Shown here one piece after another: positions 30,346 through 41,473 of a DNA stretch of 64,000 nucleotides. Source of the DNA: Apostichopus japonicus (taxonomy: Eukaryota > Echinodermata > Holothuroidea > Aspidochirotida > Stichopodidae); the NCBI RefSeq assembly GCF_037975245.1, contig NC_092568.1, positions 17,133,001 through 17,197,000 on the forward strand, given 5' to 3'. The notes beneath the pieces are model-generated. The model searched no databases, was not told the origin of the DNA, and worked only from the letters and a program-made list of their open reading frames with translations. Each line of letters begins with the position of its first letter. Position 1 is the first letter of the stretch. Both the position numbers and the translations under genes were made by a program.

Positions 30346-32901
30346 CGACACAAAGTGTCGAATAGAGGATCGATGTATTAGTATAGTCCCGACAAAGCTG
30401 CAGTTTCTTTCGGAAGCGCAGAACTCAGTTCAGAAATCCAAAGATAAGATGAGAGAATATTTAAAATGTCCAGTAACTTTTATTCTATCACTCCTTTTTT
30501 CCGCACACAGTCCCAATTCTTTCACTCAATCTCTCAGGTCTCCATAAGTGTGCAGCAACTTCACTCAGCCACACCCTTCATATTTCCAACAGCCAGCACA
30601 ACAACACAAGGTCAATTCCAAAGTCAAAGGGAAAGTGAACTCCCGTTTTCTCACAAAATATCATATAAGTCTACATATAGCATACACTGTAGAAAAAACA
30701 CACACACGTACATCTCTAACCCCCCTTGACCCCCATCTCCCATTATCTCTCCTACATCCTGCCTGACCTCTCTAAGCACACCAACTTTCGGACTTTCACT
30801 GGCTCACACCCTAGAATTCCATCTCCATAGCAACAATATTTTCAAGGTATGGTTAAAGAGGTGTATATATTAGAAAAGGAAGTTGATACATACAGATTGT
30901 TCATGCATGGTTATAGAAAAAGCTTTTAAGTTTGTTCTCGACACAAAGGAAACTAATACCTTATTGCTAAACATATACTGAAATAAGAAATCATGAAGGA
31001 AGTCCAATACTTTTACGAAAAGACAACACTTATCCTGGTATTCATCCCTATTCATGTTAATTTCAGCAATAAATTGAACGATGCAAAATTCATCATAACC
31101 TGAGTTTTCAAAAAACGTTACATGACTATATTTACATCAGTACAACTGCACGGCTACGACGCAGGCTTGTTGCATGCTTCATATTACTCGAAAAGAGAAG
31201 AAGAATACTGACGATTGAAGATGCATTTGCATATGCTGTGGTGGCTGTGTTACTTTTAACAGTCCTTATAAAAGTACTAATTAAGCAGAGGGCAATTGCG
31301 TAACCAGAGCCGAAGGAGCCAGTGAAGGTTTTCCTCATACTATTAGACATAGACCTACTAAACATATAGAGCGAGGTTTCTCTTAGCAAGTTTACTTTTA
31401 TTCAGTGAGTTTCTACGCACATGTTGAGTTACGAACTTAACACGTGTTAGGCTGAAACTGAAAGGTTATCTCCCGATTGCTGAAACGTGATAAAGTCATG
31501 AGAATAGCATCAGTTTTTTTTTGGATTTTTCGGATTTTAACCGACGGGCTGATTCGAGAGGTGAAAATGATGTGAATGATTGTGCTTCAGTTCGCCATAA
31601 CTTATTTTATAAATCCTGCATCTTAAAGGGAGTGAAGATTCGCGCACAAAGAAACGTCTGATATGCCGGTAATCTGACCTAGTTTCGAATGAGGTGTGAC
31701 AGAAGTGTTAGACACCACCACCGATCCCAGAAAATACACACACAGCTTGCTATACCGTCAGACACTAGTGTACAGTCAATACATGCAGCTACGGTCAATA
31801 CCCACAACATAGTGCACATAGCAGCGATGGACGTCTCAGGTCCAGATAAAAGATAACATTTAGGTATCACGTTTCATTACTGTCTGCACTTTGCAGCGAC
31901 AAGAAAAAAACTTCACTTGCAAGCAACAGAAAGTTACCTTTTGCCAGAGGGCGGCACGCGGTTTGGGGCTAGTCTTCAATGGAATGTAGAGCCTCATCTA
32001 TGATGTCATCATGAAAAGTCATATCATTACAAATGCAGTTAATCTAACCTTAATTCTCTGACTACTGGAGATAAACCAAAACAATCAGCTCGGAACTCCT
32101 CACCATCAGTGAAGGCTTGCTACGCGTCCTGTAGAGGGCGTATCGCTGAGTAAATATCTCTGACGGATCAGACTAAAAAATGCGGTGTATTCAGTTCAAT
32201 AAAGCTGTGTGGGACGGGGACGAGGAAAATAGCGTACTATAAAATTGTAATCAGTCAACGTTTTACACTTGAAACCTATGCAGGCCTCTCTTCCTACGGT
32301 AGGGAATACTTCCACGGAGTACATTTGCTCCCCGGCATTATCAAAGTCTATGCGCAGCACGCACGGAACCATGCGCTACCAGGGCTGCCAAATTGACCAA
32401 TTTTCGGCCGAAAAAACACACATATTGTCTGAAGAATGGAGTCTAAATGGGCAAAAACAGGGCAAATTGAATAACTGAAGTTCTATTAGGAAGTCCACTA
32501 CTCGGTTGGCCCTACAACTAATCACTATTTAATTCGGGGTGTGACATTACAAACCTTATGTGAAAGTGGGATTTTGTATATTCTCCATCCGTACCGTCCA
32601 CCCACGGAATACACAAAATTCCAGAACAACAGTAGATCTTGCTCACTCAAAAAGTTGTACGATCCCCGTGTTTCATAGTATTTTCCTGATAGATTTATAT
32701 TTTGAAGTCGCCGAGGTCTACTCAGACCTACGTCAACATTTTGGACATAAATTTTGAACAAAATCTGGCAGATTGTATCTTCGTTTTGTCCGGAAAGTGG
32801 CCTATTTCCCCTCGATTTTGGCCGACAACAAATATTTCATCTGGCAGCAACGTGCGCTCCTCATTAGCTTACGAGACTGCAGTGCTAGTGTCGAGAGTAC
32901 C
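30346..32901. other. Unassigned sequence left of the MULE-like element
   Basis: No gene recognised. A minus-strand frame at 31389-31132 has a hydrophobic centre but no known motif or splice support. A (CA)n-like run lies near 30697-30710. Confidence 0.3.
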
Positions 32902-32911
32902 ATTTCAAAAC
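32902..32911 (+). repeat. 10-bp target-site duplication, left copy
   Basis: ATTTCAAAAC directly abuts the left terminal inverted repeat and is repeated exactly at 40435-40444. A 10-bp duplication lies within the 8-11 bp range of Mutator-like (MULE) transposition. Confidence 0.88.
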
Positions 32912-32980
32912 GGCTGAGGTTAGTTCCAAGGTGTTTCGACAACACAGCTAGTTGACCTCTAACGTCACTTCCGTTTCAGA
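32912..32980 (+). repeat. Left terminal inverted repeat of the MULE-like element
   Basis: Starts GGCTGAGGTTAGTTCC. The first 33 bp match the reverse complement of 40434-40402 exactly; beyond that, GTTGACCT, ACGT and ACTTCCGTTT are shared with small gaps. It contains ACGTCA and ACTTCCG, which resemble CRE and ETS binding sites. Confidence 0.88.
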
Positions 32981-33159
32981 TTCGCTGATCGTATTGTGGA
33001 GTTTTGGGATGTGTTGGGGATAGAGATGGAGATGCTAGTTACTTTTAGAGCATTTTTAAAACGAAATGCATAAAATCAAGTCAGCAAATGATGGAAAACG
33101 AAACATTCAGTGTGCGGTACTAACTGTTTGCATCACTAAGGTAAGCGAAACCCTCAGAT

Positions 33160-34330
33160 CTAGGCTCTAGGAAAAGATGGTACACGAAACACTCAGTGCG
33201 CTGTACCAGGTGTCTGAATCACTGTGTCTGTGATGTGGTGTCGAAACACCCTGCATGGAATTCCAAGTGTTTGAATCACTGTGTCCTGGTGAAACCCTCA
33301 GAATGCAATACCAAGTTTTGTTGTCGAAACACCCTGAAACTAGCCTCAACTCGCTGTGTTGTCGAAACACCTTGACATTAATCTCTTTGTTTTCGAAACA
33401 CCTTGAACCTAGTCTCAACTAGCTGCGTTGTCGAAACACCTTGACCAACTAGCTGCGTTGTCGAAACACCCTGAAACTAGCTGCGTTGTCGAAACACCTT
33501 GACACTAATCTCTTTGTTGTCGGAACACCTTGAACCTAGTCTCAACTAGCTGCGTTGTCGAAACACCTTGACCAACTAGCTGCGTTGTCGAAACACCCTG
33601 AAACTAGCTGTGCTGTCGAAACACCTTGACACTAATCTCTTTGTTGTCGGAACACCTTGAACCTAGTCTCAACTAGCTGCGTTGTCGAAACACCTTGACC
33701 AACTAGCTGCGTTGTCGAAACACCCTGAAACTGGCTGCGTTGTCGAAACACCTTGACACTAATCTCTTTGTTGTCGGAACACCTTGAACCTATTCTCAAC
33801 TAGCTGCGTTGTCGAAACACCTTGATCAACTAGCTGTGTTGTCGAAACACCCTGAAACTGGCTGCGTTGTCGAAACACCTTGACACTAATCTCTTTGTTG
33901 TCGGAACACCTTGAACCTAGTCTCAACTAGCTGCGTTGTCGAAACACCTTGACCAACTAGCTGCGTTGTCGAAACACCCTGAAACTAGCTGCGTTGTCGA
34001 CACACCTTGACACTAATCTCTTTGTTGTCGGAACACCTTGAACCTATTCTCAACTAGCTGCGTTGTCGAAACACCTTGATCAACTAGCTGCGTTGTCGAA
34101 ACACCCTGAAACTAGCTGCGTTGTCGAAACACCTTGACACTAATCTCTTTGTTGTCGGAACACCTTGAACCTAGTCTCAACTAGCTGCGTTGTCGAAACA
34201 CCTTGACCAACTAGCTGCGTTGTCGAAAAACCCTGAAACTAGCTGCGTTGTCGAAACACCTTGACACTAATCTCTTTGTTGTCGGAACACCCTAAAACTA
34301 GCCTAAACTAGCTGCGTTGTCGAAACACAT
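33160..34330 (+). repeat. Terminus-derived tandem array, 127-bp higher-order unit
   Basis: The basic unit is GTTGTCGAAACACC plus TTGA/CTGA, then a variable spacer of mostly AACTAGCTGCG. Three basic units form a higher-order repeat whose marker (AACCTA following CGGAACACCTTG) recurs at 33406, 33533, 33660, 33787, 33914, 34041 and 34168, exactly 127 bp apart each time. The first ~240 bp are more diverged. There is no coding meaning. Confidence 0.92.
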
Positions 34331-35160
34331 TGACACTAATCTCAGTGAAACCCTCAGAATGCAATACCAAGTTTTGTTGTTGAAACACCTTCAACCTAGC
34401 CTGAGCTAGCTTTGTTGTCGAAACACCTTGACATTAACCTCAATTAAACCCTCAGAATGCATTACCAAGTATTGTTGTCGAAACACCTTGACACTAGCCT
34501 CAACTAGCTGTGTTGTCGAAACACCTTGACACTAACCTCATTGAAACCCTCAGAATGCATTACCAATTATTGTTGTCGAAACACCTTGAAACTAGCCTCA
34601 ACAAGCTGTGTTGTCGAAACACCTTGACACTAACCTCAGTGAAACCTTCAGAATGCAATACAAAGTTTTGTTGTCGAAACACCTTGACACGCAGCCTCAA
34701 CTAGCTGTGTTGTCGAAACACCTTGACACTTATCTCAGTGGAACCCTCAGAATGCAATACAAAGTTTTGTTGTCGAAACACCTTGAAACTAGTCTCAACT
34801 AGCTGTGTTGTCGAAACACCTTGACACTAACCTCAGTGAAACCTTCAGAATGCAATACAAAGTTTTGTTGTCGAAACACCTTGACACGCAGCCTCAACTA
34901 GCTGTGTTGTCGAAACACCTTGACACTTATCTCAGTGGAACCCTCAGAATGCAATACAAAGTTTTGTTGTCGAAACACCTTGAAACTAGTCTCAACTAGC
35001 TTTGTTGTCGAAACACCTTGACACTAACCTCAGTGAAACCCTCAGAATGCAATACAAAGTTTTGTTGTCGAAACACCTTGACACGCAGCCTCAACTAGCT
35101 GTGATGTCGAAACACCTTGACACTAACCTCAGTGAAACCCTCAGAATGCAATATTACCAA
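34331..35160 (+). repeat. Terminus-derived tandem array, ~98/197-bp higher-order unit
   Basis: Continues the previous array with the same TTGTCGAAACACCTTGA core, but adds CTCAGTGAAACCCTCAGAAT and GCAATACAAAGTTTTG. Units recur at about 98 bp and pair into a 197-bp repeat (34608, 34805, 35002). Because 197 is not a multiple of three and each unit contains a stop, the short frames with repeated LLSKHLDT are accidental. Confidence 0.92.
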
Positions 35161-35679
35161 GTCATCATTCATTCACTTCCCATGCTCCATTAATCCAATG
35201 CTTTATTCCTCACTGTGCCCCATTAATCTACCATACCCAATTCATCTAACACACCATTCACATACCTCCATTCATTCACCTACTAACCCCACCCACCTTT
35301 TGCCATCCACTGATCTACCAAATATACTTCTAACCATTTAGTCAGTCCAACCTTAATTACAACCTTTACTCACTCTATTGCAATTCAACACACCTAGCCT
35401 TTATTTTAGTCTGACATAAGTTTCTAAAAGAAACATGCTCAACTTTTTTCCCATAGACACCAAATAGGGCTTACCTATTAACCAAATCAAATGTTATAAA
35501 AGTCTATTATATTTCCACTCTATTCTATTGACACTATTGTTTTTCTCCACTTCTTTTCCAGACGCTTTGTGGAGGTTGATCTGACAGATTTACATACAGA
35601 AGGACGGCTAACGTGTGAACATACAGAGAGACAAATGGACCAACAGACAAATAAACAGATGAACAGTAATGGTGTTATG

Positions 35680-35780
35680 TCCCCTCTTCACCAACTTTGT
35701 CGGCAAAGAGATAATAAGTGCTTTGCATAAGGACATAACACAGGTGCATTGACCAGGAATCAAACTAGGAACCTCTTGCT
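35680..35780 (-). repeat. Possible tRNA-derived SINE fragment
   Basis: On the minus strand, AGTTTGATTCCTGGTC resembles a tRNA B box and is followed by TGTTATGTCCTTATGCAAAG, a motif typical of SINE bodies. It lies just downstream of the MULE transposase remnant. Ends are not defined. Confidence 0.4.
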
Positions 35781-35849
35781 GTGTGGCTTTGCTAAAAACT
35801 TTTAAAAAGAAAAGTACTAATAACTTTGTGTAGGTTTGGGTTAACTTAC

Positions 35850-36290
35850 TTTCCTTGCTCCAATGCAACCATGCCTGTTCCATTTTAAAGGCATATAAAA
35901 ACTTCTGTGTACCTGGAAACACTGCATGCAGTGCTTGGTATTCTTGTTCGGAATAGTCAAGCATGAAGAACTTGGGGTTCCATTCAAGGTTCCATCTTTG
36001 ATGATGTCAAGGGCCTCTGTTATCACAACAGTCGTTTCATTCTCTGTGATGAATTCAGCCACAGGACTATAACCAACCTTGGTCCTCACAAATACCAAGA
36101 ACAGGCAGAGCATATTTTGTGGTCTTGTAGGTGGCATCAATGAGTACCATGTCTCCATAACGCTTTAAAAGCTGTTGTTGCTGGCTGGTCTGATGGATGA
36201 ACAGGAAAGCAGTGCTTTGTCTGGTGTCATAGCTGTCATCTTCCATGTCATCCCTATCGTCTGTTTCTTGAACAATACCTTGTGTTTTGG
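35850..36290 (-). pseudogene. Broken MULE-type transposase core
   Basis: Read from 36290 downwards, frame 1 gives PKTQGIVQETDD, then TAFLFIHQTSQQQQLLKRYG, then DMVLIDATYKTTKYALP. A frameshift follows, then LFLVFVRTKVGYSPVAEFI and ITEALDIIKDGTL. A second frameshift follows, then NPKFFMLDYSEQEYQALHAV and FKMEQAWLHWSKE. This is the transposase core of the MULE-like family that in animals often sits with SWIM zinc fingers; the D of IDATYKTT and the D of LDYSE fall where catalytic acidic residues are expected. A good splice donor (GTAAGT) follows WSKE at 35849. No SWIM zinc finger or intact ends were found. The two frameshifts could be assembly errors, but their number favours a pseudogene. Confidence 0.8.
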
Positions 36291-36659
36291 GCTTTCTATG
36301 TGTAAATGAGCGATTGTAACGATAGGCGTATTCTTGTGTGGGCGTACATGTATATAGTGTAGCGTTAGGCTATGGTGCGCTTGTAAGCGACGCATCGCTG
36401 TTTAATTACGTAACAGAGGTTTCAAACGTATCAGGCGCGGCGCGCTGTTTGTGGTGCGTGCATGCATCTGGTGTGAGTGTGTGCGTGTGGTGTGATAGAA
36501 CTTTCTTGTGTATGAAAAGATTTGGCAGAGCTTATGAATGAGGCGGTGAGTACGGATGGTTGACCGGCCAAGACTTGTGAGCGAGTGAGTACGTTTGATT
36601 CTTATGTATTGAGCTTGTGACTTGTAAGTAAATTATGCTTTATATTTTATATTTAGTTT

Positions 36660-36735
36660 GCTCCAGTTGAGTTGTTAATTTATTCAAGTAAACCGTTGCT
36701 CCAGTTGAGTTATTAAATTATCCAAGTAAACCGTT
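36660..36735 (+). repeat. Two-copy 38-bp tandem repeat
   Basis: GCTCCAGTTGAGTT...CAAGTAAACCGTT occurs at 36660-36697 and again at 36698-36735 with four or so differences. Confidence 0.8.
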
Positions 36736-38639
36736 AATCTTTTGTTTCTGCGTTATCTTTGCAACTTCTCTCCCCTGAGTCATCATACTTTTGGAAGGGC
36801 ACGCCAGTATGGGAAACCACTAAATTTACATATGGATCGGTACATCTGAGATAGCTGTTTGTTTTGGCTTGTCTGAGCACTTGTGACGAAAAAAACAATC
36901 TCGGTTGTTTTCACTTTGCCATGCCTTCATTTTTTCTTCTAGATTGAGTTGGTCAAATTGTGAAAACCTGCCTTTACATAGTGCCAGCTGTATGCAGTTT
37001 CTTATTGTTCTGTTTGTGGGAAAATATCACCTGTCATGTTTCAGAGGATTGGAGTCAGGACAAAGCTCATTATAGACAAAATGCTCAAGTGTCTTTTCAT
37101 AATTCCTTATGATCTTGTTCCTAACTTCACGATGAATATAGCAAAAACTGCAATTTTTTTTACAAATGTCACAATGTGACTTGATCCTATACAACAATTC
37201 TACCAGCCTAGATCAGTTTCTTGAATATGTGGCTTGATGCTTGTTCCTCTGGGCTATCTATACAGAGCCTCTTCTTCCTTCACAATTAGATATTATGCAG
37301 CTCTACAAGTGAAAGCATGATGTTGGGTCTGAAGTGGGTACCAGCCTACCAGGGAGAATAAAATAAGGAAGGTGCCTCTGTCCATTAGAGAAAATTGTGG
37401 TTTTATTAAGCCCCTATACGTAATATGGTGAAGCTTTAGTAAGCCTATATCCAAGTAATGGTTTTTGAGGAAAACCTGGGAGAGGGAACAAGGGCTTCCC
37501 CCCCCCCCAACCACCCATCCCCTTTGGGAAATTTGTATTTCTAGTTGTGTATTTGAAAATTTGCTCAAGGTCTGGGAAACTGGGACAAGACCTTATGCAC
37601 CTGCCCCCACGCCCAGATTCCTGTCAGTGGGTTTGTTTGTACCTCTTGTGTACCAGATAAAAACTTCACAATGTTAAGTATGTTATGATTCTTGCATTGT
37701 ATGTGTAACAAAGAAATATAAAATAAATAAGTTTTATCTGCTTGTTAGAAGTTCCTACACTCTTTTCCTTCCTGAAGCAGGCAATGTTTTTGATCCTTCC
37801 AAGTTTGCTGGACTGAGCTGCTGCAATTTTCTTTAGACCTAACGTACACACTCCGCCAAGGTTTTGTTGCCAATCAAAAGCAGCTGGTAGTGAGCTTTAA
37901 CAACATCAGCTCCCAGTTTTCTTGTTTAAAAAGGCGGGCACTGTCTTATGTGTTGTTGAAGAATTTTACACATTTTTTTTTACATTGTTGTATCAAGTTA
38001 ACTGTAAATTAAGAGACCTTTTTGTACTGGAATTGCACTTCCAAGTGTATGGTGACCCAAGATGAACAAATTTCTATCATGGGATTAGCCTTTTTTTCTA
38101 TAGCAATTAAGTCACATGCACAAATGATCAAATTCTTCTTGGCAACTGAGTGGCTTAATCTTATCTGTTGGTGGACTTGAACCACCTGCTGAATAAATTC
38201 TGCATCACCTGAACAGACTTTTATTATGGCCAAACAAATTACCAAGAAGAAATAAGTTACTTAGATTGACAGTTCACTGGCACCTTGAATACTGAAATTA
38301 GCTTCTACCAGACTTCTGTAGACCTAACGTAGTGCCTATCTGAACTTATTTATTGTTATTATTAGTTTAGTTTGGTAGAAAAATAAGGATCAGGAGGGGC
38401 ACTCAATTCCCAAGGACCCTATAGGAGAGAAAAATCTGAAGACATAAACACTCAGACCCGATTACAATGCTTAAAGTGCTTGTCCAAAGCATCCTTAACC
38501 CATTCACACTTCTTGCAAGTACAACTTTCTCAGGCAAACCACTGTAAGTTTTCACAAAACGTGCAAGCTTACCCACCAATTCCATTACGACATATCCCTC
38601 CTGTCCTGACAATACACAACATACCCCGTCCAGGTGAAT
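36736..38639. other. MULE interior without recognised genes
   Basis: AT-rich DNA with no family motif. It may hold remnants of the element's other coding parts or later insertions, but none could be identified. Confidence 0.3.
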
Positions 38640-39430
38640 TCCACGAGACCGAAGGTCTGCAGGACCGAATTTCCGAGAACCGATGGTCCGTGAGACCGAT
38701 GGTCTATGGAGCATGCCCCCTACTGTAAATTCTTGACTGGTGGACGTCCCTGCCCCCCCCTACCTTAAAATCTGAAGAGGTAAGAGAAAACGGGCGATTT
38801 AATCCAGTTTAAAACACTTTTTTACATCGTCAAATTACAAAAATATTATTTGAACTTCGAGTAGTCTAAATAATTTTGACTCCTTACAGAAGTAGAATCG
38901 AAAACCGCAACATGTTCCCTTGTTATAGCGGATACTGTCATTATTATCCCATTTTACTGTGAAATCAGGATTAATTAGGGGTCAACTTTTAACCTCTAGC
39001 CCGTAACAGTTGACACAATTTCCTCATAATAAACCAAACGTCTAATTTACTTCCTAAAATTTGTACATTTTGTAGCACAAACACACAGCAGGGGGGTTAG
39101 ACATTTGAGAGCGGGGGCTTTTGCCCCCTGCAACCCCCTCTGGATACGCCACTGGTGGAGGCCTAGTATCAATGCAAGCTGCCCCAGCCCCTTGCGCAAC
39201 TCACTGGTATCCATTATGAAAAGAAATGGCTGTAAATTCTTTTAAGTAACGCTCTTTATCAAGGTAATATTACCAGTAGTAAGATTTGTCTTACCAAGTG
39301 CTATTATAGGCCTAGTAGTTTAGGTCTCCCGGGGCCTAGTATTTAGTAATAGTTTCGGTCTCGCGGACCTCGGTCTCGAAGATCTTCGGTGTGGCGGACC
39401 TTTTTACTTTCGGTCTCGCGGACCTTCGAT
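38640..39430. repeat. Inverted pair of palindrome-rich clusters
   Basis: The cluster at 38640-38707 contains CGAGACCGAAGGTCTGCAGG and GGTCCGTGAGACCGATGGTC. The cluster at 39355-39430 contains GGTCTCGCGGACC twice, plus GGTCTCGAAGATC. The two clusters are in opposite orientation about 650 bp apart, and each 13-mer is itself a hyphenated palindrome (GGTC..GACC). This could be the termini or subterminal repeats of a nested element. Confidence 0.55.
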
Positions 39431-39588
39431 CTCGCAGATCCTCAAGAAGAACAGTAAATTCAGCAAAAATTTTACAAATACTTCTAGCATTGGTAAAGAC
39501 AATCTTCAGCTTATCCCTGTAGTGTAACTTGTGTAACTAGGCCTAGGTGTACCTTAGCATGCCTCCTGATATTACTAGAAAGGTGGGG

Positions 39589-39714
39589 CTTATTCACAGG
39601 GCAGCTCTGCGAATAGCCAGACACATACACCTTATTCACAGGGCAGCCCTGCGAATAGCCGGACACAAGTATCTTATTCACAGGGCAGCCCTGCGAATAG
39701 CCAGACACATACAT
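39589..39714 (+). repeat. Three-copy 42-bp tandem repeat
   Basis: CTTATTCACAGGGCAGC.CTG CGAATAGCC..ACACA starts at 39589, 39631 and 39673. The core recurs in inverted orientation at about 39866-39918. As 42 is a multiple of three, both strands stay open across it, which produces repeated but meaningless peptides. Confidence 0.9.
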
Positions 39715-40365
39715 GCTTTTAAAATTGAACTGCTGGGGTTCCAAAAATTAGCTTATGAAGTAGCTAAGACTATTTGGGCCTTAAAGGTTGGCTTTTTCAA
39801 GGCCCCTAAACTGACTGGTATCAATAGCCAAACCTAATAATAAACCTATTTTCAAAATCGTCACAGCCCTGCGAATAAGGTGTCTGTGTACGTTATTCGC
39901 CGGGCTGCCCTGCGAATCACTTCGTATTAGAAATGACTTTCCCTCCTTTCAAAACACCTATAAGCACCTCCACTAGAAATATAATTCTTATCAAAATTTA
40001 TGCCTGCCCCCATCGACCCCCAATTTCGTTTAAACATAGCTGTTCAACAGAGTAATTCACCAACCATTAGGCTAACGGTTATGCCGTTAGGCCTACAGTA
40101 CCTTAGGCTACGTCTTGGGGCCTAAGCTGTGGCAGCTACAACCTGCAACAAAGCCTGGCTCATATAATTTTCTCAAACGTTAAAAGTTCAAGTCAAGAGA
40201 ATACAATTAGGTATAATCTTTACGTCCAGGCTTCAAACCCATGCTGCCCAGTTGCCGTCATCTTCAGGTTAATCGTCAGCCTGCTGAGTAGCCGTCATCA
40301 ACAACTTGTACAAGTAATTTACACTTTCCATTTCGCGCCATTGCAACAGGAATACCAGAGAGGGC

Positions 40366-40434
40366 TCTTGAAAACGGAAGTACGTCACAGGTCAACTTCT
40401 CTGTTGTCGAAACACCTTGGAACTAACCTCAGCC
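40366..40434 (-). repeat. Right terminal inverted repeat of the MULE-like element
   Basis: The + strand ends TTGTCGAAACACCTTGGAAC followed by TAACCTCAGCC at 40434. It contains CGGAAGT and TACGTCAC, which resemble ETS and CRE sites, about 1.1 kb upstream of the RPAP1 ATG. Confidence 0.88.
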
Positions 40435-40444
40435 ATTTCAAAAC
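40435..40444 (+). repeat. 10-bp target-site duplication, right copy
   Basis: ATTTCAAAAC, identical to 32902-32911. Confidence 0.88.
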
Positions 40445-41465
40445 ACCACTAAACATTTTACAGGTGGAAGACGAGCAGAATAAATTTTAACCAGAGATTT
40501 CTGAGCTGGAATTTTCTCGGCATAGGAGGTATCTTTATTATTTGACTCATTTTGTTCGTTTCTAAAAGCTCGGAATAATGCTGAGATCTCCTGTGATGAA
40601 AGTTTAGTCGTATCAAAATATTATTAGGACTAGTTTCGCGAGACATTGTTTCAAGTATGTAACGTTACTAAGTTAGGCCTAGCTTTAGTTAGGGCTATGC
40701 ATACATGAGCTTTGGGAAGATACTTCTCAAATGAGAAATTATCATAATACACTCACACCCTTAGTACTCTGCAGATGATCTCCTGGTGTACATGATTGTG
40801 CATAGGCTACAACATGTGTAATGTAGTAAGTTGCATTATTTAGACAACATTTGACTTTTGACCTGTAATTCTATCTTTGCCTAGTTGCCAGATGAATCAG
40901 AAAATGTGGCAGCTAGATGAATAATGTGGACAATGTTGTACTGTAGGCCTTGAGACTGGTCTTGGTCTTGATACTACTTTTTGCTCAGACTTGGTCTCAG
41001 TCTTGAACCTTTTTGGTCTTGAATATTGAACTGGTCTCAACGTGAGACCTGTATATATTTACCAGTTTCCAACACATGGTGAAAATCATATATTAACAAT
41101 TTAACATCGAAAAATTGTCTGCTCAGAATATTTTTACTATAGCTGTCATATATTTTATGGTCGTACGGCTGAGTAGGTGTTTTCCAAAATCAGGACAAGA
41201 AAAACATTTAAAAGTAACATGAACCAAATCATTACCATTATTTTTTGACCCACATGATCTGATATACATGTCCCTGAGCCTGACAATCCCAAACGGCTTA
41301 ATAACATCAGAATTGTTTTCGGATATAAGCTAGGTAAGCAATATAGCTTGTGAAGTCTCAAAGTTCTATAGTACTACAGCCTAGTAACCTCTTAGAAGCA
41401 TTTTTGTAACTTATTTTTGCATGATGAGAATCCTACAATATTTGTATAAATGGTTTTCATTTAAG
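40445..41465 (+). promoter_or_regulatory. RPAP1: RPAP1 5' flank, with inferred 5' UTR exon and intron
   Basis: The RPAP1 start codon is preceded by TTTTCATTTAAG|GAACTACA (AG at 41464-41465), which looks like a splice acceptor 8 nt before the ATG. A non-coding first exon should therefore lie upstream. A possible donor is GTATGT near 40656, but no TATA box or defined start site was found. Confidence 0.35.
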
Positions 41466-41473
41466 GAACTACA

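Larger units (their letters stand above)
32912..40434. mobile_element. 7.5-kb Mutator-like (MULE) DNA transposon with terminal inverted repeats
   Basis: Both ends carry an inverted repeat of about 69 bp (32912-32980 and 40434-40366) whose outer 33 bp are identical, beginning GGCTGAGGTTAGTTCCAAGG. A perfect 10-bp direct repeat flanks it. The interior holds, in order: a ~2-kb tandem array related to the terminus (33160-35160), a broken MULE-type transposase on the minus strand (36290-35850), a two-copy 38-bp repeat, two clusters of hyphenated palindromes (38640-38707 and 39355-39430), and a three-copy 42-bp repeat (39589-39714). The transposase is frameshifted, so this copy is probably not self-mobile. 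It lies 1.04 kb upstream of the RPAP1 start codon. Confidence 0.85.

Noticed and set aside
31132-31389. Minus-strand frame with a hydrophobic stretch, possibly a small membrane protein
   Set aside because: No homology recognised, no codon or splice support, and set in intergenic repeat-rich DNA.
32380-32420. CAGGGCTGCCAA as a possible hAT terminus
   Set aside because: No matching inverted end or target duplication could be found nearby.
33160-35160. Regular repeats with spacers, CRISPR-like at first sight
   Set aside because: Animal DNA; spacers are themselves repeated in 127- and 197-bp higher-order units, and the units match the transposon terminus.
34510-35193. Open frames with repeated LLSKHLDT peptides
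   Set aside because: Produced by the tandem array; each unit contains a stop and the 197-bp period is not a multiple of three.
38403-38714. 103-codon minus-strand frame
   Set aside because: Overlaps a palindrome cluster; no recognised domain and no evidence of exons, so not called as a gene.
39511-39837. Repetitive peptides on both strands (SGYSQGCPVNK and RIARHIHLIHRAAL)
   Set aside because: Consequence of a 42-bp repeat that keeps all frames open.
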